Made by a program: the position numbers and the translations under genes
In this document: positions 1 to 8,554 of the stretch, piece after piece
Position numbering within the stretch: position 1 is the stretch's first letter
How the letters are laid out: each line of letters begins with the position of its first letter
NCBI RefSeq assembly: GCF_904848665.1
Contig: NZ_CAJHCQ010000017.1
Location: forward strand, 1-64,000
Length of the DNA stretch: 64,000 nucleotides
Direction of reading: 5' to 3'
Source: Paraburkholderia hiiakae
Lineage (GTDB): Bacteria > Pseudomonadota > Gammaproteobacteria > Burkholderiales > Burkholderiaceae
The notes under the pieces: generated by a model
Told to the model about the DNA's origin: nothing
Seen by the model: the letters and a program-made list of their open reading frames with translations, nothing else
The model's database searches: none

Positions 1-1
1 G

Positions 2-1975
2 GTCACGGCACTGAAGACTCACGCGGAAACGGTGCCGCAGTCGTACACGGTTGCAGACTACAACCCGGAAAGCGCCTGGGAGCGATTCAAGGACAGCGCC
101 AATGTCGCGCCCCAGGACCCGACCACGTATGGCCAGCCCTATGTCTACGGCACCCACCACCTCGACCGGGCCGGGGCGAAGTGGGAAGCGCAGTTGCGTC
201 ACGAGGCGGCCATCGCGCGGCAGGTCATCTACGAGGGCGAGAGCAACGTACTGGCATTGCAGTGCGCAAGCGTGCTGGAGACAGATATTGTCCTGCCCGA
301 CGCGCCCAAAGGCCAGGTTGTGATCGAGGTCAGGCACAGCGGTGCGCGCGACCAGCGCTATACGAACCGCTTCAGGGCCATTCCAGCCGACCGGCGTTTC
401 CGGCTCCAGCTCAAACCGGAAAAATGGGCTCGCATCTCCGGTACGCTCTCAGCACGAATTTGCAGCCCGGACAAATATTCTTACGGCTATCTCAATTCCG
501 TCGGCTACTACGTCGTTCGTCTGGACGCCGACTTCGGCACCTGGCCCAAAGGCGGCGAGAGCGTGCCGCTGCGCCTCGCGAAGCCCTTTGCCGGCAAGCT
601 GCAAACCGGTATGCACTTCGTCGCGCTGGACAATGACGAGGCCGTGATCTCATTTCGGGATGGCGACCCGGACAAGCCGGAAATCGTCGGTTTCCATCAC
701 CACAGCCAGGCGCGCGACCTCATCACGAACGACCGGCGCTGGCTCTCGCGCAACGTGATCCGAACGCAGTCGAACAACAAGCTGCGCATGGAGGATTGGG
801 CGGGCCAGGAGGGGATCAAGCTCAGTACCGAGCACTCGGGCAAGTCGCAGCTCAATCTCGGATACCTCGTCAACCAGAAGCTCGAATACCGCGGTGAGGG
901 CTATGAGGTCCGGACATCGGGCTGGGGCGTCAACCGCGCAGGCAAGGGCCTGCTTCTGACGGCTTACGACCGGCCCGCTGCCACGGGCAAGCAGCTCGAC
1001 ATGCAGGAAATCATCGCGCAGCTTGAGAGCGCGCTGGCGACCGCGAAGGCGCTGGCCGCGTCCGCCAGCAGCGCGAAGGCCGAGCCTGCTGACACCGACG
1101 CGCAGCAGCAGATGAAGGAGGATTTCGACGGTCTGAAGAAGCCGGGGCTGCTGATGGGCACGCCCGCCTCGGCGGGGATCGTGGCGGGCCAGGGCATCCA
1201 GTTCGCGGCGCAGGGCGACATCAGCACGGTGGCCGGGAAGAACGCTGACTGGAGCGTGCTGAAACGCTTCACGGTCGCAGCGGGCGAGAAGATATCGCTG
1301 TTCGCGCAGAAGCTCGGCGTGAAGATTTTTGCGGCGAAGGGACCGGTTGAAATTCAGGCTCAGGGCGGCCCCATGTCGTTCGCTTCGGACAAGGACCTGA
1401 CGGTGGCGAGCGTCAATGGCGTGGCGCGCATTGTCGCGAAGACCGAACTCATGCTCGAGTCGGGCGGCGCATTCATCCAGATGAAGGACGGCAGCATTAC
1501 GCTCGGCGGTCCCAACGACTTGTTCCTGAAGGTCATCACCATCCAGAAGCAGGGCAAGGCGACTCTGAGCATGCCGCTGGACCTGAATCATCCGGCGCTC
1601 TCCGGCCTGCCGACCGTGCCGCTTACGTTCTACACAGGAGCCTCGCCCGCTTCACGCGCGGCGATTCCGGAGAACATGCCTTACAGCCTGTTTGCGGGCG
1701 GCACCTTGGTCAAACAGGGCGTATTCGATGAAACCGGGCTGCTCCAGATCGATCATCACCCCACGACGAAGCGGTACACGCTGAAGCTTGCCAACGGCAC
1801 GAGCTACACGATCCCCGTTGCTGGACAGTACCGGGGCAAGGCGGGTAACGGCGCACTCGCCAACATTGGTCTCCAGTTTCACGAAGGGTCGCCTGGCGAG
1901 CGTTCCGGCTCAACGGATCGCGCCGAACATCGGGGCAGCTACAACGAACTTCTTAATCCTGATACGGACGTCTGA
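2..1975 (+). CDS. vgrG: Type VI secretion spike protein VgrG, 5' end outside the window
   Basis: This is the C-terminal 657 residues of a VgrG, the trimeric needle tip of the type VI secretion system. The reading frame is already open at base 2, so the GTG at 32 is internal and the gene begins upstream. The middle carries the oligonucleotide/oligosaccharide-binding and needle-linker region. Visible residues of roughly 385 to 520 form the repetitive Gly/Ala/Lys-rich DUF2345 extension. A further segment of about 110 residues looks like a transthyretin-like beta domain, the kind of extension that loads a dedicated effector. Only 2 bases separate its stop from the phospholipase gene, so the two are almost certainly cotranscribed and this VgrG is the likely carrier of that effector. 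Confidence 0.93.
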   Translation, partial: VTALKTHAETVPQSYTVADYNPESAWERFKDSANVAPQDPTTYGQPYVYGTHHLDRAGAKWEAQLRHEAAIARQVIYEGESNVLALQCASVLETDIVLPDAPKGQVVIEVRHSGARDQRYTNRFRAIPADRRFRLQLKPEKWARISGTLSARICSPDKYSYGYLNSVGYYVVRLDADFGTWPKGGESVPLRLAKPFAGKLQTGMHFVALDNDEAVISFRDGDPDKPEIVGFHHHSQARDLITNDRRWLSRNVIRTQSNNKLRMEDWAGQEGIKLSTEHSGKSQLNLGYLVNQKLEYRGEGYEVRTSGWGVNRAGKGLLLTAYDRPAATGKQLDMQEIIAQLESALATAKALAASASSAKAEPADTDAQQQMKEDFDGLKKPGLLMGTPASAGIVAGQGIQFAAQGDISTVAGKNADWSVLKRFTVAAGEKISLFAQKLGVKIFAAKGPVEIQAQGGPMSFASDKDLTVASVNGVARIVAKTELMLESGGAFIQMKDGSITLGGPNDLFLKVITIQKQGKATLSMPLDLNHPALSGLPTVPLTFYTGASPASRAAIPENMPYSLFAGGTLVKQGVFDETGLLQIDHHPTTKRYTLKLANGTSYTIPVAGQYRGKAGNGALANIGLQFHEGSPGERSGSTDRAEHRGSYNELLNPDTDV

Positions 1976-1977
1976 CC

Positions 1978-3936
1978 ATGGCACAACAGCAATCCATTAC
2001 CGTACCGATCGCTCTGTCGTGCAACCGCAGCGCAACGATCACGCTGCCATGGTTCGTTCAACAGACCGAGTACAACCCGGCTCAAGCGACGTTCAAGCCT
2101 CTCGTAAACGGTGAGGAGGCATTTGGGACGATTTATAACGCCATGCTCAACGCAAAAAGCTCGGTCGATATCATCTGCTGGGGCTTTCAGCCGTCGATGT
2201 ATTTCAAGCGGGGTAGTGGCAGCGCATCGGCTCCGATTGGGCAACTCCTTGCGCAGCTTGGGGCAGATGGCATCAAGGTTCGGTTGCTCTGCTGGCAGGA
2301 TGACTTGCATCTCGCGGAGTTGAGCGAGAACGAAGCACCGGGTAACAACCTTGCCACGTCTATCAAACCCCTATTGCCGGACTGGTTCGTTTCATTGCCC
2401 AAGGTGTCGAGTTTCATCTCTAAGGACTACCAGGCCGGCTGGGAACGGGAATTCGACATCGAATGGTATCGACGCGCAAATCTGAACAACGTGACTCAGG
2501 CAAGGTATCGATCGGTGACCGACAGGGCTGTCGATTTTACGAGCCGGAAGGACGTATTCCGGAATGTCGAGTTTGCTACGCGTGACTTCAGCTTTGACAA
2601 CCGGGATGAAATTGACCATCGGATAAAGCTTCATAACGAAGCCGTTCGTCAGGGGAAGGCCGTCGGGACCGTTGGCCGCGCAGCCATGAAGGTCTTTCCG
2701 ACCCATCATCAAAAGATGGTGCTGGTCGACTATGAAATCCCCGAGCGCGCGGTGGGCTTCGTGATGGGCCACAACATGCTCGATACCTACTGGGATAAGG
2801 ACGATCACAGCTATGTCCGCATGCATGCCCAGATGGGGCGCAACGGACTTCATCCCCGACAGGATATGTCCAGCCGGGTCAGTGGCCCCGTGCTCGCGTA
2901 TCTCAATGAAAACTTCTGTCAGGCGTGGGATGAGGCAACGGGCCAGAATCTCACGCGGTCACGCGCCGCCGTTGAATGTCAGTTGACCTTGCGTCGTGAC
3001 TTTGACACGCCAGTGATGGCACAGGTTCTTCGTACACAGTCGCAACATGGCAAACGCGACATTGCAAGGCTGTACCTCCAGGCGGTGAACAACGCCACGA
3101 AGTTCATCTATATCGAGAACCAGTATTTCCGCTGGCCCGAACTGGCCGAGAAAATCAAGCAGGCGGCAGCCGCACAGGTCAGCGCTGGGCGTGATCCGGC
3201 CAGGCACGGATCGATCTATCTGTTCGTCGTGACCAATTCGAATGACGAGGGCATCGGTCCGGGGACCGTCAATACGTACAACATGCTAAAGGCGCTTGGC
3301 AAGGCAGACAGCATCCCGACGATTGCACGACTCGAAGAGAATGATGACTTGCGGGCTCAACTGACGGCGGCACAGCGGGACGCAACGGCAGCCAATTTAC
3401 AGGTGAGTAACGCATACAGTCCGGAAGCCAAAGCCAGCGCCATGCAATATCAGCAAGAAACCCAGGCAAAGGTGGCTTCGCTTCAGCAGCAGATTCAGGA
3501 CAACAACGACGAGAAGAAAACACCGATCCTGCCTGTCGAAATTCCGGGGCTCAAGGTGCGGGTTTGTACGCTGGTCGCGCCCGATTCGCCGCCTGATAAG
3601 TGGGACTACGTGTATGTGCATGCCAAGCTGATGATCGTTGATGATGTGTTCATGACTTTGGGTTCCGCGAACATCAATCTGCGCAGTATGGCGGTGGATA
3701 GTGAGTTGAATATCTGTCACGAGAACATGGCTGTTACGCAGCCATTGCGCAGGCGGTTGTGGAGCCTGCATACCGGGGGATTTAAGGATGGTGCTTCGGA
3801 CAGGCCAGTAGAGGCTTTCAAAGCGTGGACATCCATCCTCAAGCTGAATGCTGCTAACAAAATTAACGGACAATCCCCCGTCGCCTCACTCATCGGTTTT
3901 TCATACACGTCTGCCAAACGCAGTACGGACGACTGA
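1978..3936 (+). CDS. Phospholipase D-type T6SS effector (Tle5-like)
   Basis: This 652-residue protein has two HKD catalytic motifs of the phospholipase D superfamily: H244-x-K246-x4-D251, and H548-x-K550-x4-D555 followed by GSANINLRS. The two halves together make one active site that hydrolyses phosphodiester bonds of phospholipids. No signal peptide is seen, as expected for a VgrG-delivered effector. A Gln/Ala-rich, probably coiled segment lies near residues 460 to 520. Position directly after vgrG and before a Sel1 lipoprotein matches the PldA/PldB (Tle5) effector-immunity layout known from Pseudomonas. Delivery to the periplasm of rival bacteria is inferred from that family. The 3' end of the gene is visibly more AT-rich than the flanking catabolic genes, as is common in cargo modules. 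Confidence 0.9.
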   Translation: MAQQQSITVPIALSCNRSATITLPWFVQQTEYNPAQATFKPLVNGEEAFGTIYNAMLNAKSSVDIICWGFQPSMYFKRGSGSASAPIGQLLAQLGADGIKVRLLCWQDDLHLAELSENEAPGNNLATSIKPLLPDWFVSLPKVSSFISKDYQAGWEREFDIEWYRRANLNNVTQARYRSVTDRAVDFTSRKDVFRNVEFATRDFSFDNRDEIDHRIKLHNEAVRQGKAVGTVGRAAMKVFPTHHQKMVLVDYEIPERAVGFVMGHNMLDTYWDKDDHSYVRMHAQMGRNGLHPRQDMSSRVSGPVLAYLNENFCQAWDEATGQNLTRSRAAVECQLTLRRDFDTPVMAQVLRTQSQHGKRDIARLYLQAVNNATKFIYIENQYFRWPELAEKIKQAAAAQVSAGRDPARHGSIYLFVVTNSNDEGIGPGTVNTYNMLKALGKADSIPTIARLEENDDLRAQLTAAQRDATAANLQVSNAYSPEAKASAMQYQQETQAKVASLQQQIQDNNDEKKTPILPVEIPGLKVRVCTLVAPDSPPDKWDYVYVHAKLMIVDDVFMTLGSANINLRSMAVDSELNICHENMAVTQPLRRRLWSLHTGGFKDGASDRPVEAFKAWTSILKLNAANKINGQSPVASLIGFSYTSAKRSTDD

Positions 3937-3939
3937 GCC

Positions 3940-5217
3940 ATGTCCCGTACCAACCTCATCGTGGCGTTTGCACTGCTCGCAGGTGCCTGTTCGAACAAGG
4001 AGAACGCAGTGCCTTCCCAAGCCGACTGGAGCGCCGTCCGCGCCAATCTTGCCTTCACCTGCACCCACGAGGCCGATCATCTGCCGCGCCTCAACCCGCA
4101 GGCCGACGAACTCTTCAAATACGGTCGCTACCTGGAGAAGAAGGACGGCCCCAAGGACTATGCTCTCGTGGCGCGCTATTACCGGATTGCGGCGGCACAG
4201 GGGCACTACAAGGCCAACAATAACCTTCAGCAACTGGTTTCGACTGGACTCGCGTCGTCGCCCGCTGCGCCGAACGAAACCCTTGATCTCGCGGAACAGT
4301 TGATTGCCGCAGGTATTCCTGCTGGCTATTACGACATGGGGCATTACCTCGAACTCGGGTATGGCGTAAAGCAGGACCAGGAGAAAGCGCTGCAATATTT
4401 CCGCAAGGCCGCAGACCTCGGTAGTCCTGATGCACAGCTATACGTAAGTAATTTTTTGGCACCACTCGACAAGGCCCCAGCGGTCGCGAAGCAGATGCGT
4501 GAGTGTGCAGCAGATCAACGTTATGGCGAAGCGGCGAATACATTGGGCTTTGATGCAATAAGTAAAAAGCTGTATCCGGAAGCGGTGGCGGCATTTCAGA
4601 AGGGCGTGGAAGCGGGTGATACGCAATCGGCGTTCGCGTTACAGCACGGGTTTGATGCTCCACCTACTGACGAACTCTACTACCTCGGACTCGCTATAGA
4701 TGCTGAACGTTCACGCCGCTACAAACTCATCGGGGAGTTTATCGACAATAACGACGGCCTCAGTCCCAAGGTCCCGGACATCGACCTGATCGTGCCGCTG
4801 CCGCCCGCGAAGCTGCCGCCCTGGGACGGCTCGTTCCAGTGGCAGAAGGAGCAGGACGCTGTCACGCCGCCGCCGAAGCCCGCCGAATCGCTCATTGCGA
4901 AACTGGCGCGCGAGAAGAACCTCGATCCCGCGACGGGTTTGCCGCTCGCGCCCGCCAAAAGCGCGAAAGATGACCGTGTGCCGCTGGGCACTGAAGTGCG
5001 CACGGGCGAGGTTTGCCCGCAGGATGGCACATGGTCCATTCCCTGGATTGCGTTAGCCACACCCGAAGCAACCTGCTACGTCCGCAAGGGTGAGGTCATG
5101 CCCCATCTTTCCTTTCTGGGGAGCAGGGGGATACCGTTCGTGGATGCGCTGCTGGGTAGGCCCCGGCATACGCGGGAGGAAACGTGGACCCTTGTGTCCT
5201 ACGAAAGGTTGGTGTGA
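3940..5217 (+). CDS. Sel1-repeat lipoprotein, probable immunity protein for the phospholipase
   Basis: This 425-residue protein has an N-terminal signal sequence ending in a lipobox-like AGAC with Cys17, so it is probably a lipoprotein facing the periplasm. Residues of about 45 to 230 contain tetratricopeptide-like Sel1 repeats, with recognisable ALQYFRKAADLGSPDAQ and VAAFQKGVEAGDTQSAFAL units. The C-terminal part is Pro-rich and then forms an unassigned domain with several Cys residues. It starts 3 bases after the effector gene. Sel1-type periplasmic immunity proteins are known partners of PldB-type effectors, so an immunity role is a strong inference from position and fold. Direct evidence for binding is absent. 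Confidence 0.85.
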   Translation: MSRTNLIVAFALLAGACSNKENAVPSQADWSAVRANLAFTCTHEADHLPRLNPQADELFKYGRYLEKKDGPKDYALVARYYRIAAAQGHYKANNNLQQLVSTGLASSPAAPNETLDLAEQLIAAGIPAGYYDMGHYLELGYGVKQDQEKALQYFRKAADLGSPDAQLYVSNFLAPLDKAPAVAKQMRECAADQRYGEAANTLGFDAISKKLYPEAVAAFQKGVEAGDTQSAFALQHGFDAPPTDELYYLGLAIDAERSRRYKLIGEFIDNNDGLSPKVPDIDLIVPLPPAKLPPWDGSFQWQKEQDAVTPPPKPAESLIAKLAREKNLDPATGLPLAPAKSAKDDRVPLGTEVRTGEVCPQDGTWSIPWIALATPEATCYVRKGEVMPHLSFLGSRGIPFVDALLGRPRHTREETWTLVSYERLV

Positions 5218-5930
5218 TGCGAGAGGCAAAGAAGATCACGAAAGCTGCGTCGCTTGCTCCAATACTGTACCCGCTGACCGGTCGAGCCGACGTTGGTAGC
5301 CTCGGTGGACTCGCCTTGACTGCTTTTTGGATTGCCTTGGCAATCTGGTCCGGGTTGACGCTGGGGGTTTTCCTGCTTTCTCACCGCCTGAAGGTGGTCC
5401 TCAGAATCGTTGTGACGACCCTGTTCTTCTTCTCGCCTGTACTGTGGGGCGGAATGATATTGCTCAGGGAGGAAGTGTTTGACGAACAGACCGTCCAGGT
5501 GAAAGAAACCACGCAGGGTCCGCTAAAAGTCGCGGGCGCAACTTTCCCGGCAGGCAGCACTGTCTGGTATGACCAGACGGGCAGCGTGTTCGACCAACAT
5601 GTATTGTCCGGTCGGCATACGCGACGAGCGCTACGCGAAATCCATAGCCCACAACCTGTTTCGTGGGGGGACGTCCGTATAACTGGACTCAAGTTTGATG
5701 AAGGTTCCACTGCAATCGATGTCGATTTGGACGGCGATCAGGTCATTGACGGTTGGAGTTGTGCTGTCGGAGGTTTCGGAATAGACATGGGCTTGACGCA
5801 AGATGGTCCGAAGTTGCGTTCGTGCTGGCTATCCGCCCCGCGCCAATGGCATGGCCGGGTAGTGCCTGCAGGGGCGAATGTTAGCCGGGTTGGCGACACT
5901 GATGATTGGGACTGGATTCCACCGGATTGA
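5217..5930 (+). CDS. Small inner-membrane protein of the T6SS cargo operon, function unknown
   Basis: The chosen ATG overlaps the preceding stop in a TGATG junction, which implies translational coupling; an in-frame upstream ATG at 5184 would overlap by 34 bases and is less likely. The protein is 237 residues long. Two hydrophobic helices lie at about residues 29-52 and 58-80. A soluble C-terminal domain rich in Trp, Asp and Gly follows, with several WYD, WDW and DVDLDGD-like segments. I do not recognise the family. Its coupling to the Sel1 lipoprotein suggests an accessory or second immunity protein, but this is only a guess from position. Confidence 0.72.
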   Translation: MREAKKITKAASLAPILYPLTGRADVGSLGGLALTAFWIALAIWSGLTLGVFLLSHRLKVVLRIVVTTLFFFSPVLWGGMILLREEVFDEQTVQVKETTQGPLKVAGATFPAGSTVWYDQTGSVFDQHVLSGRHTRRALREIHSPQPVSWGDVRITGLKFDEGSTAIDVDLDGDQVIDGWSCAVGGFGIDMGLTQDGPKLRSCWLSAPRQWHGRVVPAGANVSRVGDTDDWDWIPPD

Positions 5931-6137
5931 TTCCCACATCATTCCGGGGCTCGGTCTGGCGCAGCATCGACCCACTGGCAGGGGTAAGGTCATGTCTTCC
6001 AGCCGTCTTCGATTGTTTTTTTCGTGAAGGTGCACAGGTGCAGCGCCATCGTGTTTAACGGATGGTTCTAACGGAACCTTTAAGGTTTGCTTACAGGTTC
6101 TTTGCGCTGGGCCGGGTTTGTTATGCGAATTCTTTCG

Positions 6138-7169
6138 CTATCGTTTCCCTCGCGGCCCCGCCGTCGAAGCCCGTACGACAAGCCGCGGCGCCGAGACCAC
6201 ACACACACGTGCAGCCGCGCCGGTCGCCGAATCCGGCGCTTCGACCAACTCCGTCAGCAACTCAACAGCCAGCTCCGCCGCCTCGATCGTTGCGACCGCA
6301 ACGGTCGTGAGCGCGGGCCGCGACTCGCGCGCAAGCTGAATATCGGTGATCCCAACCACGGAGAGCTCGCGCGGCACGTGAAGCCCGAGATCGGCGGCGG
6401 CCTGCATCGCGCCGAGCGCGGGCAGGTCGTTGGTCGCGAAGATTGCGGTGAGGTCGGGATGCCGCGCCAGCAACTCGCTCGTGGCCGCGTAGCCGCCTTG
6501 CGTCGTATCGGGCGCATAACGCACGGGCGCGCCTGCACCGTCGAGCCCGGCCGCCTGCATGGCCGCGACGAAGCCGTCATAGCGCGCCGCGTGTATGCCG
6601 GAAACCTTGCTGCCGACGATCGCGCCCACACGCCGATGCCCGAGCGTCAGCAGATGTTGCGCGGCAAGCTCTCCCGCGCGCCGAAAATCCACGGCCACGC
6701 ACGGCAGCCCGGGCGGATCGAGCGGCCGCTCCCACATGCACAGCACGACCGGCGCGCCGCGCCGCACGGTGGCGCGCAGGTCAGCAAAGTCGAGATTGGC
6801 ATTCATCACGAGCACGCCCGCCGAGAGCGTGCCCGCAATCTGTTCGAGGTAGGCGCGGCCCGTTTGCGGATCGCCGTCCGTATTGCAGATGATCAGGAAG
6901 CGTCCGCTGCGCCGCAGCGCATTCTCCACGGCAAGCGCGAACTCCGGGTAGAACGGGTTCGCGATGCTCGACACCATGAGCGCGATGGTCGGCGGCCGCC
7001 CTTCGGCGAGCGCGCGCGCCGACAAATGCGGGCGATAACCGAGCGCCTCGATCGCTTCGAGCACACGTTGGCGCGTGGCTTCGCCCACCCGCCCGCGCTC
7101 GCGCAATACGTTCGAGACGGTGGCCGGCGTGACGCCCGCGTGGCGCGCGACTTCGTTCAGGGTCGGCAT
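6138..7169 (-). CDS. LacI-family transcriptional repressor
   Basis: This 343-residue protein has an N-terminal helix-turn-helix at residues 3-22 (TLNEVARHAGVTPATVSNVL) and a hinge at about 45-60. A periplasmic-binding-protein-like sensor domain follows, typical in length and order for LacI/GalR repressors. The gene diverges from the sugar ABC transporter and beta-galactosidase operon, so it most likely represses that operon until a galactoside or derived sugar binds. The palindrome at 7307-7322 is the obvious operator and could also mediate autoregulation. Shine-Dalgarno complementarity before the start is weak. Confidence 0.92.
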   Translation of the reverse strand: MPTLNEVARHAGVTPATVSNVLRERGRVGEATRQRVLEAIEALGYRPHLSARALAEGRPPTIALMVSSIANPFYPEFALAVENALRRSGRFLIICNTDGDPQTGRAYLEQIAGTLSAGVLVMNANLDFADLRATVRRGAPVVLCMWERPLDPPGLPCVAVDFRRAGELAAQHLLTLGHRRVGAIVGSKVSGIHAARYDGFVAAMQAAGLDGAGAPVRYAPDTTQGGYAATSELLARHPDLTAIFATNDLPALGAMQAAADLGLHVPRELSVVGITDIQLARESRPALTTVAVATIEAAELAVELLTELVEAPDSATGAAARVCVVSAPRLVVRASTAGPRGKR

Positions 7170-7306
7170 GCAATCTCAAAATATGGGAAGGCGATTCAAC
7201 ATTTGCATGATTGTGACGAGCGCTGCAACATTGGCCCGACAATCAAACGAATATCGGAGACAAGGCAGCCCAGATCGCGTAAGCGGTCACTTTTTTATGG
7301 GCTGCT

Positions 7307-7322
7307 GATTAAGCGCTTAATC
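7307..7322. promoter_or_regulatory. Perfect palindromic LacI-family operator
   Basis: GATTAAGCGCTTAATC is a perfect 16-bp palindrome with the central CG typical of LacI/GalR operators. It lies between the divergent repressor gene and the ABC ATPase gene, 37 bp before the ATPase start codon. Repressor binding here would block the sugar operon. The link to the adjacent LacI protein is inferred from position and symmetry. Confidence 0.8.
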
Positions 7323-7358
7323 TCCGTGTCGTGCCGATTAGAACATGGAGACGGGACG

Positions 7359-8531
7359 ATGGCGAGCATTTCGTTACGCGGCGTTCAGAAGGCATATGGC
7401 GAGAATGCGCCGGTGATTCGCAACGTCGATCTGGAGATCGGCAGGAACGAGTTCTGTGTATTTCTCGGCCCTTCGGGCTGCGGCAAGTCCACGCTGTTGC
7501 GCATGATCGCGGGCCTGGAGGACTTGACCGACGGCGATATTTCGATCGATGGCAAGCTCGTGAACGACGTGCCCGCCGCGCAGCGCGGCGTGGCCATGGT
7601 GTTCCAGAGCTACGCGCTGTTCCCGCACATGACCGTGTACGAGAACATGGCGTTTGGCCTGAAGCTTGCGAAAACGCCGAAGGCCGAGATCGATCGCAAG
7701 GTGCGCGAAGCCGCGCGCATTCTTCAGCTCGAGGCGTTGCTCGAGCGCCACCCCAAGGCGCTTTCGGGCGGGCAGCGACAGCGCGTGGCGATTGGCCGCG
7801 CGATCGTACGCGAGCCCGGCGTGTTCCTCTTTGACGAGCCGCTTTCCAATCTCGACGCAACCTTGCGCGGTCAGACGCGTATCGAGATTGCTCGCCTGCA
7901 TCGGCAGTTCGAGCAGGCGAGCGTGGTGTACGTGACGCACGACCAGATCGAGGCGATGACGCTCGCCGACAAAATCGTCCTTCTGCATAGCGGTAAGGAT
8001 ACCGAACGATACGGCAGCATCGCCCAGGTGGGCGCGCCGCTCGAGCTTTATCACCGGCCCGCGAGCCGCTTCGTGGCGGGCTTCATCGGTTCGCCGCGCA
8101 TGAACTTTCTGCCGGCGCGCGTGGTGGCCATCGAGGCGAATGGCGTGAGCATCACGCTCGACGAAAGCGGCGAAACGGTGCGGCTGCCCGTGCAGGGCGC
8201 GCGGCTCGCCGTAGGCGCACCTGTTACGTTCGGCGTACGGCCCGAGCATCTCGAACTGGTGGTGGAAGGTGTTGCGCCGCGCACGCCGGGCAATGCTCAG
8301 GATACCTTGACGATTGCACGTGCCATCACGCTAGTCGAGGAACTTGGCGAGCACAGCTATGTGCACTTCGATCAGCCGGGCGGGGCGGTGCTCGTGGCCA
8401 AGGCGCCCGGCGACTCACGGCTGGGTAGCGGCGACTCCGCGCGGTTCCGTGCGAGCGCCAGCGCCTGCCATCTGTTTGCGGAGGACGGCTTCACCGTCAC
8501 GCCGCTCGCCATCGCCGATCAACCTGCATGA
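7359..8531 (+). CDS. Sugar ABC transporter ATPase (UgpC/MsmX type)
   Basis: This 390-residue ATPase has Walker A (GPSGCGKST), the Q-loop (FQSYALFP), signature motif LSGGQRQR, Walker B (VFLFDEPLSNLD) and the switch His (THDQ). A C-terminal TOBE/MOI regulatory domain of about 150 residues follows, as in MalK/UgpC proteins that energise carbohydrate importers. The ATG at 7359 is chosen because GGAG lies 8 bases upstream. The frame is also open far upstream, but that stretch is only the antisense of lacI. It is the first gene of an operon with beta-galactosidase, binding protein and two permeases. Confidence 0.93.
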   Translation: MASISLRGVQKAYGENAPVIRNVDLEIGRNEFCVFLGPSGCGKSTLLRMIAGLEDLTDGDISIDGKLVNDVPAAQRGVAMVFQSYALFPHMTVYENMAFGLKLAKTPKAEIDRKVREAARILQLEALLERHPKALSGGQRQRVAIGRAIVREPGVFLFDEPLSNLDATLRGQTRIEIARLHRQFEQASVVYVTHDQIEAMTLADKIVLLHSGKDTERYGSIAQVGAPLELYHRPASRFVAGFIGSPRMNFLPARVVAIEANGVSITLDESGETVRLPVQGARLAVGAPVTFGVRPEHLELVVEGVAPRTPGNAQDTLTIARAITLVEELGEHSYVHFDQPGGAVLVAKAPGDSRLGSGDSARFRASASACHLFAEDGFTVTPLAIADQPA

Positions 8532-8554
8532 CAACAACAAACGAGGACACAGGG

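Noticed and set aside
6087..8531. A single 814-residue frame that seems to fuse an Arg-rich domain to the ABC ATPase
   Set aside because: The first 424 codons are the antisense of lacI. The ATPase has its own ATG with GGAG at 7359.
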